Below are positions 52,518 through 62,151 of a DNA stretch of 64,000 nucleotides, in pieces; positions within the stretch are counted from its first letter, which is position 1; each line of letters starts with the position of its first letter. Origin of the DNA: CAZWBR01 sp964632305 (GTDB lineage Bacteria > Bacteroidota > Bacteroidia > Bacteroidales > Prolixibacteraceae). The stretch lies in assembly GCA_964632305.1 (NCBI GenBank), contig CAZWBR010000010.1, positions 1-64,000 on the forward strand, in the 5' to 3' direction. The notes under the pieces were generated by a model. It searched no databases and was not told where the DNA came from. It worked only from the letters and a program-made list of their open reading frames with translations. Both the position numbers and the translations under genes were made by a program.

Positions 52518-53354
52518 TTATTGCGGAGTCGATGCCGGAATTGGATCCAATGCAATGGGTTCGGTAATGGTAGTAACCATACCTTTAGTAACAACTATGT
52601 TTTTAATGGTGTCGATATCCAATTTACTTACTTCAGTTGGAATCACTTTCAGGTTATAGGTTCCCGGTTCTATTCCTTTGATCATAAAGCTTCCCATTTC
52701 AGTGATTTGTGAAGAGGCAGAATGTACATCAGCATCCGGCAGATAAAGTTCTACGCTGCCGCCGTTCACCGGGGTGTTGGCTTCTTTATCGATTACGGTC
52801 CCTCTGATAGCGCCGGTTTGTGTTTCTTCGACAATCATACGGATTACCGGTTTCAGTGAATATTGGCCATTGCCTTTCTCTACAACCGATTTTGCAACAT
52901 CGAAGTCGAACAGGATGGAATAGATTGCGCCAGCTTCCAGTTGTTTCTGCATGTTGAGCTTCAGCCCGCTGGTGGAGCCGCTGGGGATCTTGATCGGAAT
53001 CTCCTGTCCGTCAACTACCAGGATGTTGTTGTCTCCAAGTACCAGGCGGATCTGATTGTAGTAAGCTGGTTCAAGATAGTCGGAAGCGATCACCTCTTCA
53101 GCTCCTCCGGTCAGTTGGAGCAGGTCGATTTGTTGTGGTTCTACACCTTCGAGGCTAATCCATCCCTGATCATCATTATTTGGATTGATCTGAACATCCT
53201 GAATATCCAATAGGAGGGCATCGTAATCGCCCGGAGCATCCGCTAACCGTATCTCCAGTTTTGCAGAACTGCTTTCATTTTCCTGCTGTTTTTCGGTACA
53301 GGCAGCAAAGGCTACGATAAAAAGTAATCCTGTCAATAAAGCTTTTATTTTCAT
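52518..53354 (-). CDS. DUF4382 lipoprotein with carboxypeptidase-regulatory-like domain
   Basis: 278 residues: a lipoprotein signal (LLTGLLFIVAFAAC, Cys near 19), a DUF4382 domain (LEIRLADAPGDYDALLLDI, QDVQINP) and a C-terminal Ig-like segment (IRGTVIDKEANTPVNGGSVE). Surface or periplasmic; function unknown. Widespread in Bacteroidetes. Start at Met3 of the open frame. Confidence 0.87.
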   Translation of the reverse strand: MKIKALLTGLLFIVAFAACTEKQQENESSSAKLEIRLADAPGDYDALLLDIQDVQINPNNDDQGWISLEGVEPQQIDLLQLTGGAEEVIASDYLEPAYYNQIRLVLGDNNILVVDGQEIPIKIPSGSTSGLKLNMQKQLEAGAIYSILFDFDVAKSVVEKGNGQYSLKPVIRMIVEETQTGAIRGTVIDKEANTPVNGGSVELYLPDADVHSASSQITEMGSFMIKGIEPGTYNLKVIPTEVSKLDIDTIKNIVVTKGMVTTITEPIALDPIPASTPQ

Positions 53355-53442
53355 AATCACGAGTTTTTAAATGGAATAAAAATCCGTTTTTATGAAGTTA
53401 CCGCATAACATCAACTTTACCCTACTTTTTATGGCGATTTTT

Positions 53443-53516
53443 TTGAAAAAATAGTCGGGGTGCGACTTGATGGGAAAACCTGCATAAAGAGGTGAATTTC
53501 CAGTCGCGCCCCGACT
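53443..53516 (-). terminator. Terminator of the thr operon
   Basis: Fifteen-base stem AGTCGGGGTGCGACT/AGTCGCGCCCCGACT (53453-53467 with 53502-53516; one mismatch), 34-nt loop, then ATTTTTTC on the minus strand. Seven bp past thrC. Confidence 0.75.
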
Positions 53517-53522
53517 TATTAA

Positions 53523-54821
53523 TTATTCCAGTCCCATTAAATAATCTTTAAAATCGGGAAAAGCCGGGTTGAGGCCGATGCTTTGTTTTTGTCCTTTCAT
53601 GAAGGTTTTCAGTTTTTCGGGCATAGGAACATTGCCTTTGCCTACGACTTCTTCGACCGTTTCAGTAAACTTGGCCGGATGGGCCGTTTCGAGGAAAATG
53701 CCGCTCTCGCCGGGTTGAAGCAGTTCTTTCAATGCGCGGTACCCGACAGCCCCGTGCGGATCGGTCAGGTAACCGGTGTTCTTGTAAACCTGCGCCATCG
53801 TTTCGCGGATCTGTTCGTCGGAATAGGTTGTGCCGGCGATATGCGAAATAATTTCTTTATGATCGTTGTGATAAAGGTCAAGAATCCGGGCGAAATTACT
53901 TGGGTCACCCACGTCCATGGCATTGGCAATCGTAGCTATTGAGGGGCGGGGCTCGAAATTGGCTGTTTGAAGGTATTGAAAGACCACATCGTTCCGGTTA
54001 TTAGCCGCGATAAACTTATGAACAGGCAATCCCATCTTTTGGGCAAAGAGACCTGCAGTGAGGTTGCCGAAGTTTCCGCTTGGAACAGAGAATACCACCT
54101 TTTTACTCTTGTCGGCCAATCGGGCGTAGGCGTTGAAATAATAAAAGGCTTGTGGCAGAAAACGGGCGACGTTAATCGAGTTAGCCGAGGTGAGCACCAG
54201 TTTCTGCTGTAACTTATCATCCATAAAGGCCGATTTAACCAAAGCCTGACAGTCGTCGAAGGTGCCGTCGATTTCCAGCGATGTAATATTTTGTCCTAAA
54301 GTTGTAAATTGTTTTTCCTGAATCTCGCTCACTTTTCCTTTCGGGTAGAGGACATGAACGCGGATTCCCGGGACGCCAAGGAACCCGTTGGCTACAGCGC
54401 TGCCAGTATCTCCAGATGTGGCTACCAGCACATGAACCATCTTTTTATCCTGTGTGAGGAAATGTGAGAGGAGGCGTGCCATAAAACGGGCGCCGACATC
54501 TTTGAAAGCCAGTGTGGGTCCGTGGAATAGTTCCAGGGACCAGATATTTTCTTCGACCTGAACGATCGGGGTGTCGAAGTTGAGCGTGTCGAAAACGATT
54601 TTCCGAAGTTGATCTTCGGGGACATCTTCGCCGAAGAAGCATTTAGCTACTTCGAAAGAGAGTTCCTGGAATGAAAGCGATCCAATCGATTTGAAAAACG
54701 ATTCAGGCAATTGTTTAATTTTCCCGGGCATGTAAAGTCCGCGGTCGGGGGCCAGCCCTTTGGTGACTGCCGTCATTAAATCGACTTCGGGCGAACGGTG
54801 ATTGGTACTGTAATATTTCAT
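53523..54821 (-). CDS. Threonine synthase
   Basis: A 432-residue PLP enzyme making threonine from O-phosphohomoserine. MKYYSTNHRSPEVDLMTAV start, PLP lysine in GPTLAFKDVGARFM near residue 108, and SGDTGSAVANGF. Last gene of thrA-PGM-like-thrC. Start at Met6 of the longer frame (54821). Confidence 0.95.
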   Translation of the reverse strand: MKYYSTNHRSPEVDLMTAVTKGLAPDRGLYMPGKIKQLPESFFKSIGSLSFQELSFEVAKCFFGEDVPEDQLRKIVFDTLNFDTPIVQVEENIWSLELFHGPTLAFKDVGARFMARLLSHFLTQDKKMVHVLVATSGDTGSAVANGFLGVPGIRVHVLYPKGKVSEIQEKQFTTLGQNITSLEIDGTFDDCQALVKSAFMDDKLQQKLVLTSANSINVARFLPQAFYYFNAYARLADKSKKVVFSVPSGNFGNLTAGLFAQKMGLPVHKFIAANNRNDVVFQYLQTANFEPRPSIATIANAMDVGDPSNFARILDLYHNDHKEIISHIAGTTYSDEQIRETMAQVYKNTGYLTDPHGAVGYRALKELLQPGESGIFLETAHPAKFTETVEEVVGKGNVPMPEKLKTFMKGQKQSIGLNPAFPDFKDYLMGLE

Positions 54822-54830
54822 ATAGTTTTG

Positions 54831-54865
54831 TATCAAGATTTGAGTATCAAGTATCAGGATTTGAG
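54831..54865. repeat. TATCAAG heptamer array, one orientation
   Basis: TATCAAG, ATTTGAG, TATCAAG, TATCAGG, ATTTGAG in phase, filling most of the 52-bp gap between the PGM-like gene and thrC. No inverted arm. Confidence 0.7.
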
Positions 54866-54873
54866 TAACCGGA

Positions 54874-56082
54874 TTATTCTTTAATCAGTTTTTGCATGAA
54901 TTCCCGGCTGGGCAGTGTCCCGTAATCTCCATATTTTGCCGATTCCTCGTCGTATTTAGTGACGCTGTCGGAGGTATTTCCTGGTCTGAAGATGACGAAG
55001 GGAACTGCATCGCGGGTATGAGTTTTTAGTTTCCAGGGGGTTGGATGGTCTGGAAGCAGGGCAATTGCCACTGGTTCTTCCATTTTGCTGGTCTCTTCCA
55101 TCAAAAATTTGAGAACGCGTTGATCGAGGTATTCAATTGTCTTGACTTTCAGATCGAAATCGCCTTCATGGCCTGCCTCATCGCTGGCTTCGACATGGAG
55201 ATAGACGAAGTCATGGTCTTTCAGGGCATCGAGAGCCGCTTGTGCTTTGCCTTCGTAATTGGTATTGTAAAGACCTGTGGCTCCTTCGACTTTGATCACG
55301 TCGAGACCAGCGTAAACGCCAATACCCTGAATCAGGTCAACTGCTGAAATTACAGCCCCTGTTTTGATGCCGAACATCTCCTGTAAGGTTGGCATGTTGG
55401 GCTTATACCCCGGCGACCAAGGCCAGATTGAATTACCCGGATCTTTGCCAATGGCTATTCTCTTTTTATTAGTTGGATGATTAGCCAGTAGTTTTTGCGA
55501 TTCTTTGATTAATTGATTTAGCAGAACGGCTGTTCCTTTTGCCGGATCCTCAGTGGCAGTGGGAAGGAGGGGCAGGAAGGGAGAGCCTGGTACATCGTGA
55601 GGTGGAATACATTTCAGATTTTTGTTACCTCCTTTAATGACCAACAGGTGGCGGTAGGAGACTCCCGGATAGAAGTGAACATGTTCATTCCCGAGATGTT
55701 CATTCAGAAAATCGATTAATTCGCCTGCTTCTTCCGTGGAGATATGACCTGCAGAATGGTTTTTGATTTTTTCATCTTCAATACAGATGAGGTTGCAACG
55801 CAATGCCAAATCGCCGGGATGAAGTTCGATTCCCATGCTGGCTGCTTCAATGACACCGCGACCTTCGAAAACGGCTTCAACGTCGTATCCTAAGACGGCG
55901 AGATTAGCTACTTCGCTGCCTGGGTGAAGGCTATCGGGAATGGTTTTCAGTAATCCGCTTCGCCCAATGGCAGCCAGCCGGTCCATGTTGGGAGTGTTGG
56001 CGGCCATTAATGGGGTTAAGCCGTTTTTTCCTTTCTCAGCCAAATCGGCCATGCCATCGCCAAGTATGATGATATGTTTCAT
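54874..56082 (-). CDS. Cofactor-independent PGM-like protein, probable homoserine kinase
   Basis: A 402-residue alkaline-phosphatase-superfamily protein of the archaeal ApgM type (IILGDGMADL start, TPNMDRLAAIGRSGLL, LHVEASDEAGHEGD, LLPDHPTPW for metals). Its place between thrA and thrC, with no GHMP-type thrB in sight, indicates the homoserine kinase step, a role known for such proteins in Bacteroides relatives. A phosphoglycerate mutase function cannot be excluded. Confidence 0.88.
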   Translation of the reverse strand: MKHIIILGDGMADLAEKGKNGLTPLMAANTPNMDRLAAIGRSGLLKTIPDSLHPGSEVANLAVLGYDVEAVFEGRGVIEAASMGIELHPGDLALRCNLICIEDEKIKNHSAGHISTEEAGELIDFLNEHLGNEHVHFYPGVSYRHLLVIKGGNKNLKCIPPHDVPGSPFLPLLPTATEDPAKGTAVLLNQLIKESQKLLANHPTNKKRIAIGKDPGNSIWPWSPGYKPNMPTLQEMFGIKTGAVISAVDLIQGIGVYAGLDVIKVEGATGLYNTNYEGKAQAALDALKDHDFVYLHVEASDEAGHEGDFDLKVKTIEYLDQRVLKFLMEETSKMEEPVAIALLPDHPTPWKLKTHTRDAVPFVIFRPGNTSDSVTKYDEESAKYGDYGTLPSREFMQKLIKE

Positions 56083-56101
56083 TGTAAAATCTGTTTTTTT
56101 G

Positions 56102-56139
56102 GCCCCATTGAACCCTGATCATTCAGAGTTCAATGGGGC
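56102..56139 (-). other. Hairpin in the thrA-PGM-like gap
   Basis: GCCCCATTGAA (56102-56112) pairs with TTCAATGGGGC (56129-56139), with an inner CTGA/TCAG. On the transcribed minus strand it is followed by A-rich sequence, not T, so it is not a terminator; mRNA processing or partial attenuation is possible. Confidence 0.5.
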
Positions 56140-56207
56140 TGCTGTTTCATTTACTGAGTTGCACGTTAAACGAGGAACTTAGGATCTGTATCGTTAAAAG
56201 GCCTCCA

Positions 56208-58631
56208 TCAGATATTTGAGACTTTTATCAGGTCGGCAAAGACACCGGCGGCGGTAACCGCGGCTCCTGCTCCATACCCTTTAATCAGCATCGGATACTC
56301 GTTATAACGTTCGGTCGTCAGCAGCACAATGTTGTTGCTTCCTTCCAGATCGTAGAACGGATGACCCGGTCCAACAGCCTGAAGAGAGACAGCGGCCTTC
56401 CCTTCATCCATTACTCCGACAAAACGCCATTTTTTCTTTTCTTTCTCCAATATTGCCCTTTCCTGTTCAAATTTTTCGTCCAATTCGGCGATGCTATTCC
56501 AAAAATCTTCTACCGAGGAGTTGAAATATTTATCCGGGATAAAAGAGTTTTTGATTACATCTTCCTGTTCGATTCGGTAGCCTGATTCACGGGCCAGAAT
56601 GACCAGTTTTCGGATTACGTCGACTCCGCTCAGATCGATTCGCGGATCGGGTTCGGAATACCCTTTTTCTTTGGCTAAACGGATAGCCTTGCTAAGGGGG
56701 ATATCTTTACTCAAGGTGTTGAAAATGAAATTGAGGGTTCCGGAGAGTACGGCTTCGATTTTTAAGATCCGGTCGCCCGAACGGCGCAGGTCGTTAATGG
56801 TTGATATTAATGGCAATCCGGCGCCTACGTTGGTTTCGAACAGAAACTTGACCCCATTTTTAGCGGCCATGTCTTTAAGTTCTTGGTAACGTTCATATTC
56901 CGAGGAGGCGGCTACTTTATTGGCGGCCACGATCGAGATATAATTTGCCAGGACGGTTTTATAATGGCTGGCAACAGCATGATCGGCAGTACAATCGACA
57001 AATACAGAGTTGAACATGTTCATCCCGATCATGGTTTGACAGAACTTGCTGATGTCTGATTTTTCCTCTGCTTGCTCTAGCATGTTTTTAATATTTTCGG
57101 GATCGAGTCCTTCGCGGTCGAAGATCATTTTTCGTGAGTTCGCCACTCCGGCGATGCAGAGTTTCAGTCGCAACTCCTTCTTTAGTTTTTCCTGCTGATG
57201 GCTGATCTGGCTAATCAGATCGCGTCCTACAGTGCCGATTCCCACCAGGAAGATGTTAAGTTCGATGAATGGGGAAAGGAAGAAGGATTCATGGACCACA
57301 TTCAGGGTTTTGCGCAGGTCGCTGTTTTTGACCACCCAGGAGATGTTTTGTTCAGATGCACCTTGGGCAATAGCAACCACGTTGATTCCGTTCTTTCCGA
57401 TAGTATAAAACAGTTTACCGGCTATCCCAGCGGAGTGTTTCATATTTTCGCCAACGATGGCCACGATGCAGAGGTCGTTTTCGAGCGATACTTTATTGAT
57501 TCGTCCGGAGGCAATCTCCCGATCAAATTCTTTATTGATCGCTTCGGTGGCGTTAGCTGCAAATTTGGAATCGATGGCAAAACTGATTGAATTTTCGGAG
57601 GAGGCCTGCGAGATCAGGATCACATTAATCTCTTCTTTGGCCAGCGCTCCAAATAGTCGCATGGAAATGCCGGTCACACCCACCATACCCAAACCCTGTA
57701 CAGTGAATAACGTAATCCCAGAGATGGAGGATATCCCCTTGATCGGGTGTTCTATACTCATGGATTCCGACTGGCAAATCAGCGTTCCTTCATGGTCAGG
57801 GTTCATTGTGTTTTTAATCTGAACAGGGATCGCTTTTTGGTAAACGGGCAGGATGGTCGGGGGATAGATGACTTTTGCCCCGAAGTGAGAGAGTTCCATG
57901 GCTTCGGAGTAGGTGAGCATGGGAATGGTATAAGCCTTGCTGATGACTCTCGGATCGGCAGTCATAAAACCATCGACATCGGTCCAGATTTCAAGTTTTT
58001 CAACATTCAATGCAGCTGCGAAGAGGGCAGCGGTATAGTCGGAGCCACCGCGTCCCAGGGTAGTGATGGTTCCATCGTAGGCCGAGGAGATAAAACCGGG
58101 CGCCACGGCCACTCCCTTGAATTTGCCGTAAGCTTCCTTAATCTGTTTATAGGTGAGTTCCAGATCGACATTGGCCCGTCCGAAATTACGGTCGGTACGG
58201 ATCAGGGAAGTGCTGTCGATCAGAGGAATGTTCAGATAGAGGCTGATTAATAGTGAGGAGAGTCTCTCGCCGAAGCTGAGGATTTTGTCCAGTGTTTTGG
58301 GGGTTAATTCTCCGATCAGGTTCACCCCTTGTATGATTTTATCGAGGTCGTCGAATAAGGGTTGCATAGCCTGTAACGGTTGTGTCACGGCGTTTTTTTC
58401 GAACAGATCTTTGACTATATTTTCATGACGTTTGCGGATGGCTGTCAATTCTTCGGCAAATTCTTTCCCCGCTGCAGCAGCAGTGGCGGCATTTACCAAT
58501 TGGTCCGTGATACCTCCGAGAGCGCTTACGACAATGATGATGCCGGTTTTTTGACCCTGAACGATATTTCTTATTTTTCTTACATTTTCTTCAGAACCTA
58601 CGGATGTTCCTCCGAATTTTAATATTTTCAT
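56208..58631 (-). CDS. Bifunctional aspartokinase / homoserine dehydrogenase
   Basis: An 807-residue fusion: aspartokinase (MKILKFGGTSVGSEENV start, GRGGSDYTAALFAAAL near 207), two ACT domains (about 310-450) for feedback control, and NAD(P)-dependent homoserine dehydrogenase (VGIGTVGRDLISQI near 465, GYSEPDPRIDLSGVDVIRK near 665). First and third steps from aspartate to threonine. First gene of the thr operon; no leader peptide rich in Thr/Ile was found. Confidence 0.95.
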   Translation of the reverse strand: MKILKFGGTSVGSEENVRKIRNIVQGQKTGIIIVVSALGGITDQLVNAATAAAAGKEFAEELTAIRKRHENIVKDLFEKNAVTQPLQAMQPLFDDLDKIIQGVNLIGELTPKTLDKILSFGERLSSLLISLYLNIPLIDSTSLIRTDRNFGRANVDLELTYKQIKEAYGKFKGVAVAPGFISSAYDGTITTLGRGGSDYTAALFAAALNVEKLEIWTDVDGFMTADPRVISKAYTIPMLTYSEAMELSHFGAKVIYPPTILPVYQKAIPVQIKNTMNPDHEGTLICQSESMSIEHPIKGISSISGITLFTVQGLGMVGVTGISMRLFGALAKEEINVILISQASSENSISFAIDSKFAANATEAINKEFDREIASGRINKVSLENDLCIVAIVGENMKHSAGIAGKLFYTIGKNGINVVAIAQGASEQNISWVVKNSDLRKTLNVVHESFFLSPFIELNIFLVGIGTVGRDLISQISHQQEKLKKELRLKLCIAGVANSRKMIFDREGLDPENIKNMLEQAEEKSDISKFCQTMIGMNMFNSVFVDCTADHAVASHYKTVLANYISIVAANKVAASSEYERYQELKDMAAKNGVKFLFETNVGAGLPLISTINDLRRSGDRILKIEAVLSGTLNFIFNTLSKDIPLSKAIRLAKEKGYSEPDPRIDLSGVDVIRKLVILARESGYRIEQEDVIKNSFIPDKYFNSSVEDFWNSIAELDEKFEQERAILEKEKKKWRFVGVMDEGKAAVSLQAVGPGHPFYDLEGSNNIVLLTTERYNEYPMLIKGYGAGAAVTAAGVFADLIKVSNI

Positions 58632-58736
58632 AGGGTTTTAATTAAAAATTATCAATCTGTTCTCTTTACAAAAGTTCAAAAAAAATCTGAACCGATACGT
58701 TTACGGCCCAGATTTCTTTAAAATATCACGTTAAAT

Positions 58737-59762
58737 TTAACTTTCGATGGCTGGTGAATAGCTATCCGTGATTTTCTTTTCGAGTTCTTCGGCCAATTCG
58801 GGATTGTCTTTGAGTAACGTTCGAACGCTTTCCCGTCCTTGTCCAAGTTTAGTGTCGCCATAACTGAACCACGATCCACTTTTCTTAATGATGTTCAATT
58901 CAACGCCCAAATCGACGATTTCCCCTGTTTTGGAGATTCCCTCGCCGTACATGATATCGAATTCAGCTTTGCGGAAGGGGGGAGCAATCTTGTTTTTTAC
59001 GATTTTTACGCGGGTATGGCTTCCCTGCACCTCTTCTCCATCTTTCAGTTGGCCGATACGGCGGATATCGATACGGACCGAGGCATAGAATTTTAGAGCG
59101 TTACCACCGGTCGTCGTTTCGGGGTTTCCGAACATAACCCCTATTTTCTCGCGTAACTGGTTGATAAAGATGCAGCAGGTTCTTGTTTTGCTGATGTTGG
59201 CGGTCAGTTTTCGGAGGGCTTGTGACATCAGTCGGGCCTGAAGACCCATTTTCGAGTCACCCATTTCCCCTTCGATTTCTGCCTTTGGGGTTAATGCCGC
59301 AACGGAGTCGATGACGATGATGTCGATGGCCCCGGAGCGGATCAGATTATCGGCAATTTCGAGAGCCTGTTCGCCGTTGTCGGGTTGGGAGATCAACAGT
59401 TCATCGATGTTGACCCCTAATTTTTTTGCATAGAACGGATCGAAGGCGTGTTCAGCATCGATAATGGCAGCTATACCACCCTGTTTTTGTGATTCGGCTA
59501 TTGCATGGATCGCGAGGGTTGTTTTCCCGGACGATTCAGGGCCAAAAATTTCGATGACCCTACCCTTGGGATAGCCACCGATGCCGAGGGCCAGGTCGAG
59601 GGCTATGGAACCGGAAGGGATAGCCGGAACATCTTCGACTGGTTTGTCGCCCATTCGCATGATCGAACCTTTGCCATAGCTCTTTTCGATCTTATCCATT
59701 GTCAATTGCAGCGCTTTTAGCTTTTCGAGATTTGCTGTCTTCTGCTGTTCTTCTTTTGCCAT
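58737..59762 (-). CDS. Recombinase RecA
   Basis: A 341-residue RecA: Walker A GPESSGKTT near 70, VIDSVAALTPKAEIEGEMGD, loop L1 and FINQLREKIGVMFGNPETTTGG with loop L2 are intact. Drives strand exchange and the SOS response. Fourteen bp after bcp, same direction; no LexA-type box was found. Confidence 0.97.
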   Translation of the reverse strand: MAKEEQQKTANLEKLKALQLTMDKIEKSYGKGSIMRMGDKPVEDVPAIPSGSIALDLALGIGGYPKGRVIEIFGPESSGKTTLAIHAIAESQKQGGIAAIIDAEHAFDPFYAKKLGVNIDELLISQPDNGEQALEIADNLIRSGAIDIIVIDSVAALTPKAEIEGEMGDSKMGLQARLMSQALRKLTANISKTRTCCIFINQLREKIGVMFGNPETTTGGNALKFYASVRIDIRRIGQLKDGEEVQGSHTRVKIVKNKIAPPFRKAEFDIMYGEGISKTGEIVDLGVELNIIKKSGSWFSYGDTKLGQGRESVRTLLKDNPELAEELEKKITDSYSPAIES

Positions 59763-59776
59763 ATTAATATTCTAAC

Positions 59777-60241
59777 TTAAATTTTCAATTCTTTGACCAA
59801 TTGGTTGGTATGTTCTTTCGTATCTACTTTTTCGAAGATTTTTTCGATAATCCCCTTTTCGTTGATCACGAAAGTTTTCCGCAATACCCCCATGTAGGTT
59901 TTCCCATAATTTTTCTTTTCGCCCCAAGCCCCGTAAACCTGGAGGATATCCTTTTCGGTGTCGGCGATCAGGTTGAAGCGAAGCCCGAATTTTTCGATGA
60001 ATTTCTGGTGAGAGTTTTCACTGTCGGGGCTGATCCCAATCACGTCATAACCCTTTGAGAGCCAAAATTCATAATTGTCATTCAGGTTGCAGGCTTCTGC
60101 CGTACAGCCAGGGGTGTTATCTTTGGGGTAAAAATAGAGAATTAACTTCTTCCCGCGATAATCTTCGAGAGAAATAGTTGTTCCATTTTGATTTTTTCCC
60201 TGAAAGGAGGGAGCCTGGTCACCTTCAACTAAATGTTTCAT
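59777..60241 (-). CDS. Thiol peroxidase of the Bcp/PrxQ type
   Basis: A 154-residue peroxiredoxin: LEDYRGKKLILYFYPKDNTP then GCTAEACNLND with the peroxidatic Cys and a resolving Cys five residues later. Reduces hydroperoxides. Upstream of recA, likely cotranscribed. Start at Met3 of the open frame. Confidence 0.93.
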   Translation of the reverse strand: MKHLVEGDQAPSFQGKNQNGTTISLEDYRGKKLILYFYPKDNTPGCTAEACNLNDNYEFWLSKGYDVIGISPDSENSHQKFIEKFGLRFNLIADTEKDILQVYGAWGEKKNYGKTYMGVLRKTFVINEKGIIEKIFEKVDTKEHTNQLVKELKI

Positions 60242-60266
60242 AATCAATTTTATTTAGTCTGTTAAA

Positions 60267-60274
60267 CAAATATA
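60267..60274 (-). promoter_or_regulatory. -7 element candidate for bcp-recA
   Basis: CAAATATA reads TATATTTG on the minus strand, 26 bp before the bcp start; no good -33 element. Confidence 0.4.
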
Positions 60275-60394
60275 GCTTAAAATTCTTTATTCTATTTATC
60301 CGTAATAACACAAAAAACTTAATAATTCCTATTCCGGTATGAAAAATTATCAAAATGATTACTTTTATGACTGTTTAATTATTCGATAGAGATC

Positions 60395-61735
60395 ATGAAG
60401 TTAATAGGTATCATTTTAAATTGTTTTTTGGTTTTTTCTTTTTTGGTTGTTTTTTCCGGGACGGTTTCCGGACAGGAAAGAATGGGGAACGAGTCCCTTG
60501 CATTGGAATATTTTAATCAGGGGGATTTTGAAAAGGCTTTGCCCTTATTTGCACAGTTGATCCGAAATAATCCTGATGACGCGATGTATAATTATTATTA
60601 CGGGGTGTCGTTAGTGAAGAACAATATATTTGAGACAGCGGCCAAAGAGACGTTGTTAAATGCGATTGTAGATAAGACTCCTGTCAATGCCAATTTTTAC
60701 ATAGGCAACTATTTTCATGCGTTGGAAAATTGGCAGGAAGCGCTTGATTTTTATGAACGTTATGATGGAATGGGAAATCGACAGGAGCGGAAAGCCTTAC
60801 AGTTGGATTATTATGTGGATCTATGCAAGAAGAAGGTCAATCCTTTTGAGGTAAAGACAGCCTCGAATCAGCGGGCGATTTTTACGGATACCATCAAAAA
60901 GATCACGGTTCAACCGGATGAGATGAATTTTCTGATTCCTGAAGAGTTAAAAAAAGTGTGGTTCAATTTGCAGATCAATGATGTGTTGGTTTATCACACG
61001 ATGGATGATTTCAGGAGCGAGGCTGGTAAGGTTCTTTTCACCAAGGCTTGGGTTTTAACAGGCCAGAATGATTCAATTGTGTCGGTTACCGACTCTTTAA
61101 GGAATGAACATGAAAAGACGGTCAGAGTAAGTACCCGTTTGGAGTTGGTTCAGCAAATCGTAGAGAAGGAACAGACATCGTATCAGTTGTTGCGTGATCG
61201 GGAAAAGCTATTGGAACAGGCGCGGGCCAAAGAAAGCAGTTGGTGGGAAAAAGCGGGAACCGCGGCGGTCAATGAATTTAAGATCGAGCTTCAGAAAAAA
61301 GAGGAGGCGCGGAATGCTATGCTGCAACAGGTTGTAAAAACAGAAGAAGCTAAGGTTTTAACGGTGGTAAACGAGGTTCCGCCGCAAGCTGAATATATCA
61401 ATGCTCCGACGGTGCCAGCACAGGTGGTCAAGGTGTCGGATTCAGCAGAAAAGATTGTTTACAAGGTACAGATCGGTTCATTTAAGAATGGGGTGCAAAC
61501 TCAGACCTTTAAGAACCTCTACACCAAACTATCGAAACTGCGCAAGATAGATCAATACACAGATGAAAAAAAATACGAGATTTTCACTGTAGGTAGTTTC
61601 AATAATTATAGGGATGTTCAAGTATTAAAAGATCAACTAATTCTTGAAGGGGCCAAAGGGGCGTTTATTTTAGCTTTTAAGGACGGCGTGAAAATTCCGG
61701 TAAAAGATGCCCTTAAATTGACAGGAGAGGAATAA
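60395..61735 (+). CDS. Exported TPR and SPOR-domain protein
   Basis: 446 residues: signal peptide (ILNCFLVFSFLVVFSGTVSG), TPR-like repeats (about 30-130: LALEYFNQGDFEKALPLFAQ), a central helical region, and a C-terminal SPOR domain (YKVQIGSFKNGVQTQTF, near 370) that binds denuded peptidoglycan. Probably a cell-envelope or division-site factor of Bacteroidetes. Confidence 0.85.
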   Translation: MKLIGIILNCFLVFSFLVVFSGTVSGQERMGNESLALEYFNQGDFEKALPLFAQLIRNNPDDAMYNYYYGVSLVKNNIFETAAKETLLNAIVDKTPVNANFYIGNYFHALENWQEALDFYERYDGMGNRQERKALQLDYYVDLCKKKVNPFEVKTASNQRAIFTDTIKKITVQPDEMNFLIPEELKKVWFNLQINDVLVYHTMDDFRSEAGKVLFTKAWVLTGQNDSIVSVTDSLRNEHEKTVRVSTRLELVQQIVEKEQTSYQLLRDREKLLEQARAKESSWWEKAGTAAVNEFKIELQKKEEARNAMLQQVVKTEEAKVLTVVNEVPPQAEYINAPTVPAQVVKVSDSAEKIVYKVQIGSFKNGVQTQTFKNLYTKLSKLRKIDQYTDEKKYEIFTVGSFNNYRDVQVLKDQLILEGAKGAFILAFKDGVKIPVKDALKLTGEE

Positions 61736-61862
61736 TGTTTTTTGATAAAAAAGTAATATATTGTTGATTTTAAAAAGGTGGTTCACGAGGGGAGGGCGGT
61801 TGTAGCCAAAAAATGGCGTGACCGTGCGGAGTGACCGGGACCAAAAGAGAAGGAGAAAAGGG

Positions 61863-62138
61863 ATGAATACGGAAAAATCGTTGAGCAATAAAGGATTAGC
61901 TGATGATGGGATTGGCGGTGATTATCGCTTGGTACTCTACAACGACGATTACCATACCTTTGATTATGTGATTGATGCGTTGGTTGATATTTGTAAGATG
62001 GATCCGATCCAAGCAACTCAGTGTACCTATCTTGTTCATTATAAGGAGAAGTGTGATGTCAAACAGGGATCCAAGGATTTTCTCTTACCGATGAGAAGAG
62101 CCTTTGCTCAGAGAGATTTAAAGGCTGTGATCGAATAA
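61863..62138 (+). CDS. ClpS, adaptor of the ClpAP protease
   Basis: A 91-residue protein with YRLVLYNDDYHTFDYVIDAL, the N-degron binding signature, and CTYLVHYKEKC. It delivers N-end rule substrates to ClpA. ATG at 61863 preferred; the frame extends to 61818 with a basic segment not found in ClpS. Confidence 0.9.
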   Translation: MNTEKSLSNKGLADDGIGGDYRLVLYNDDYHTFDYVIDALVDICKMDPIQATQCTYLVHYKEKCDVKQGSKDFLLPMRRAFAQRDLKAVIE

Positions 62139-62151
62139 AATTATAATCAAT

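Noticed and set aside
56102..56139. Intrinsic terminator after thrA
   Set aside because: The stem is good but the following bases on the transcribed strand are A, not T; recorded only as a hairpin.
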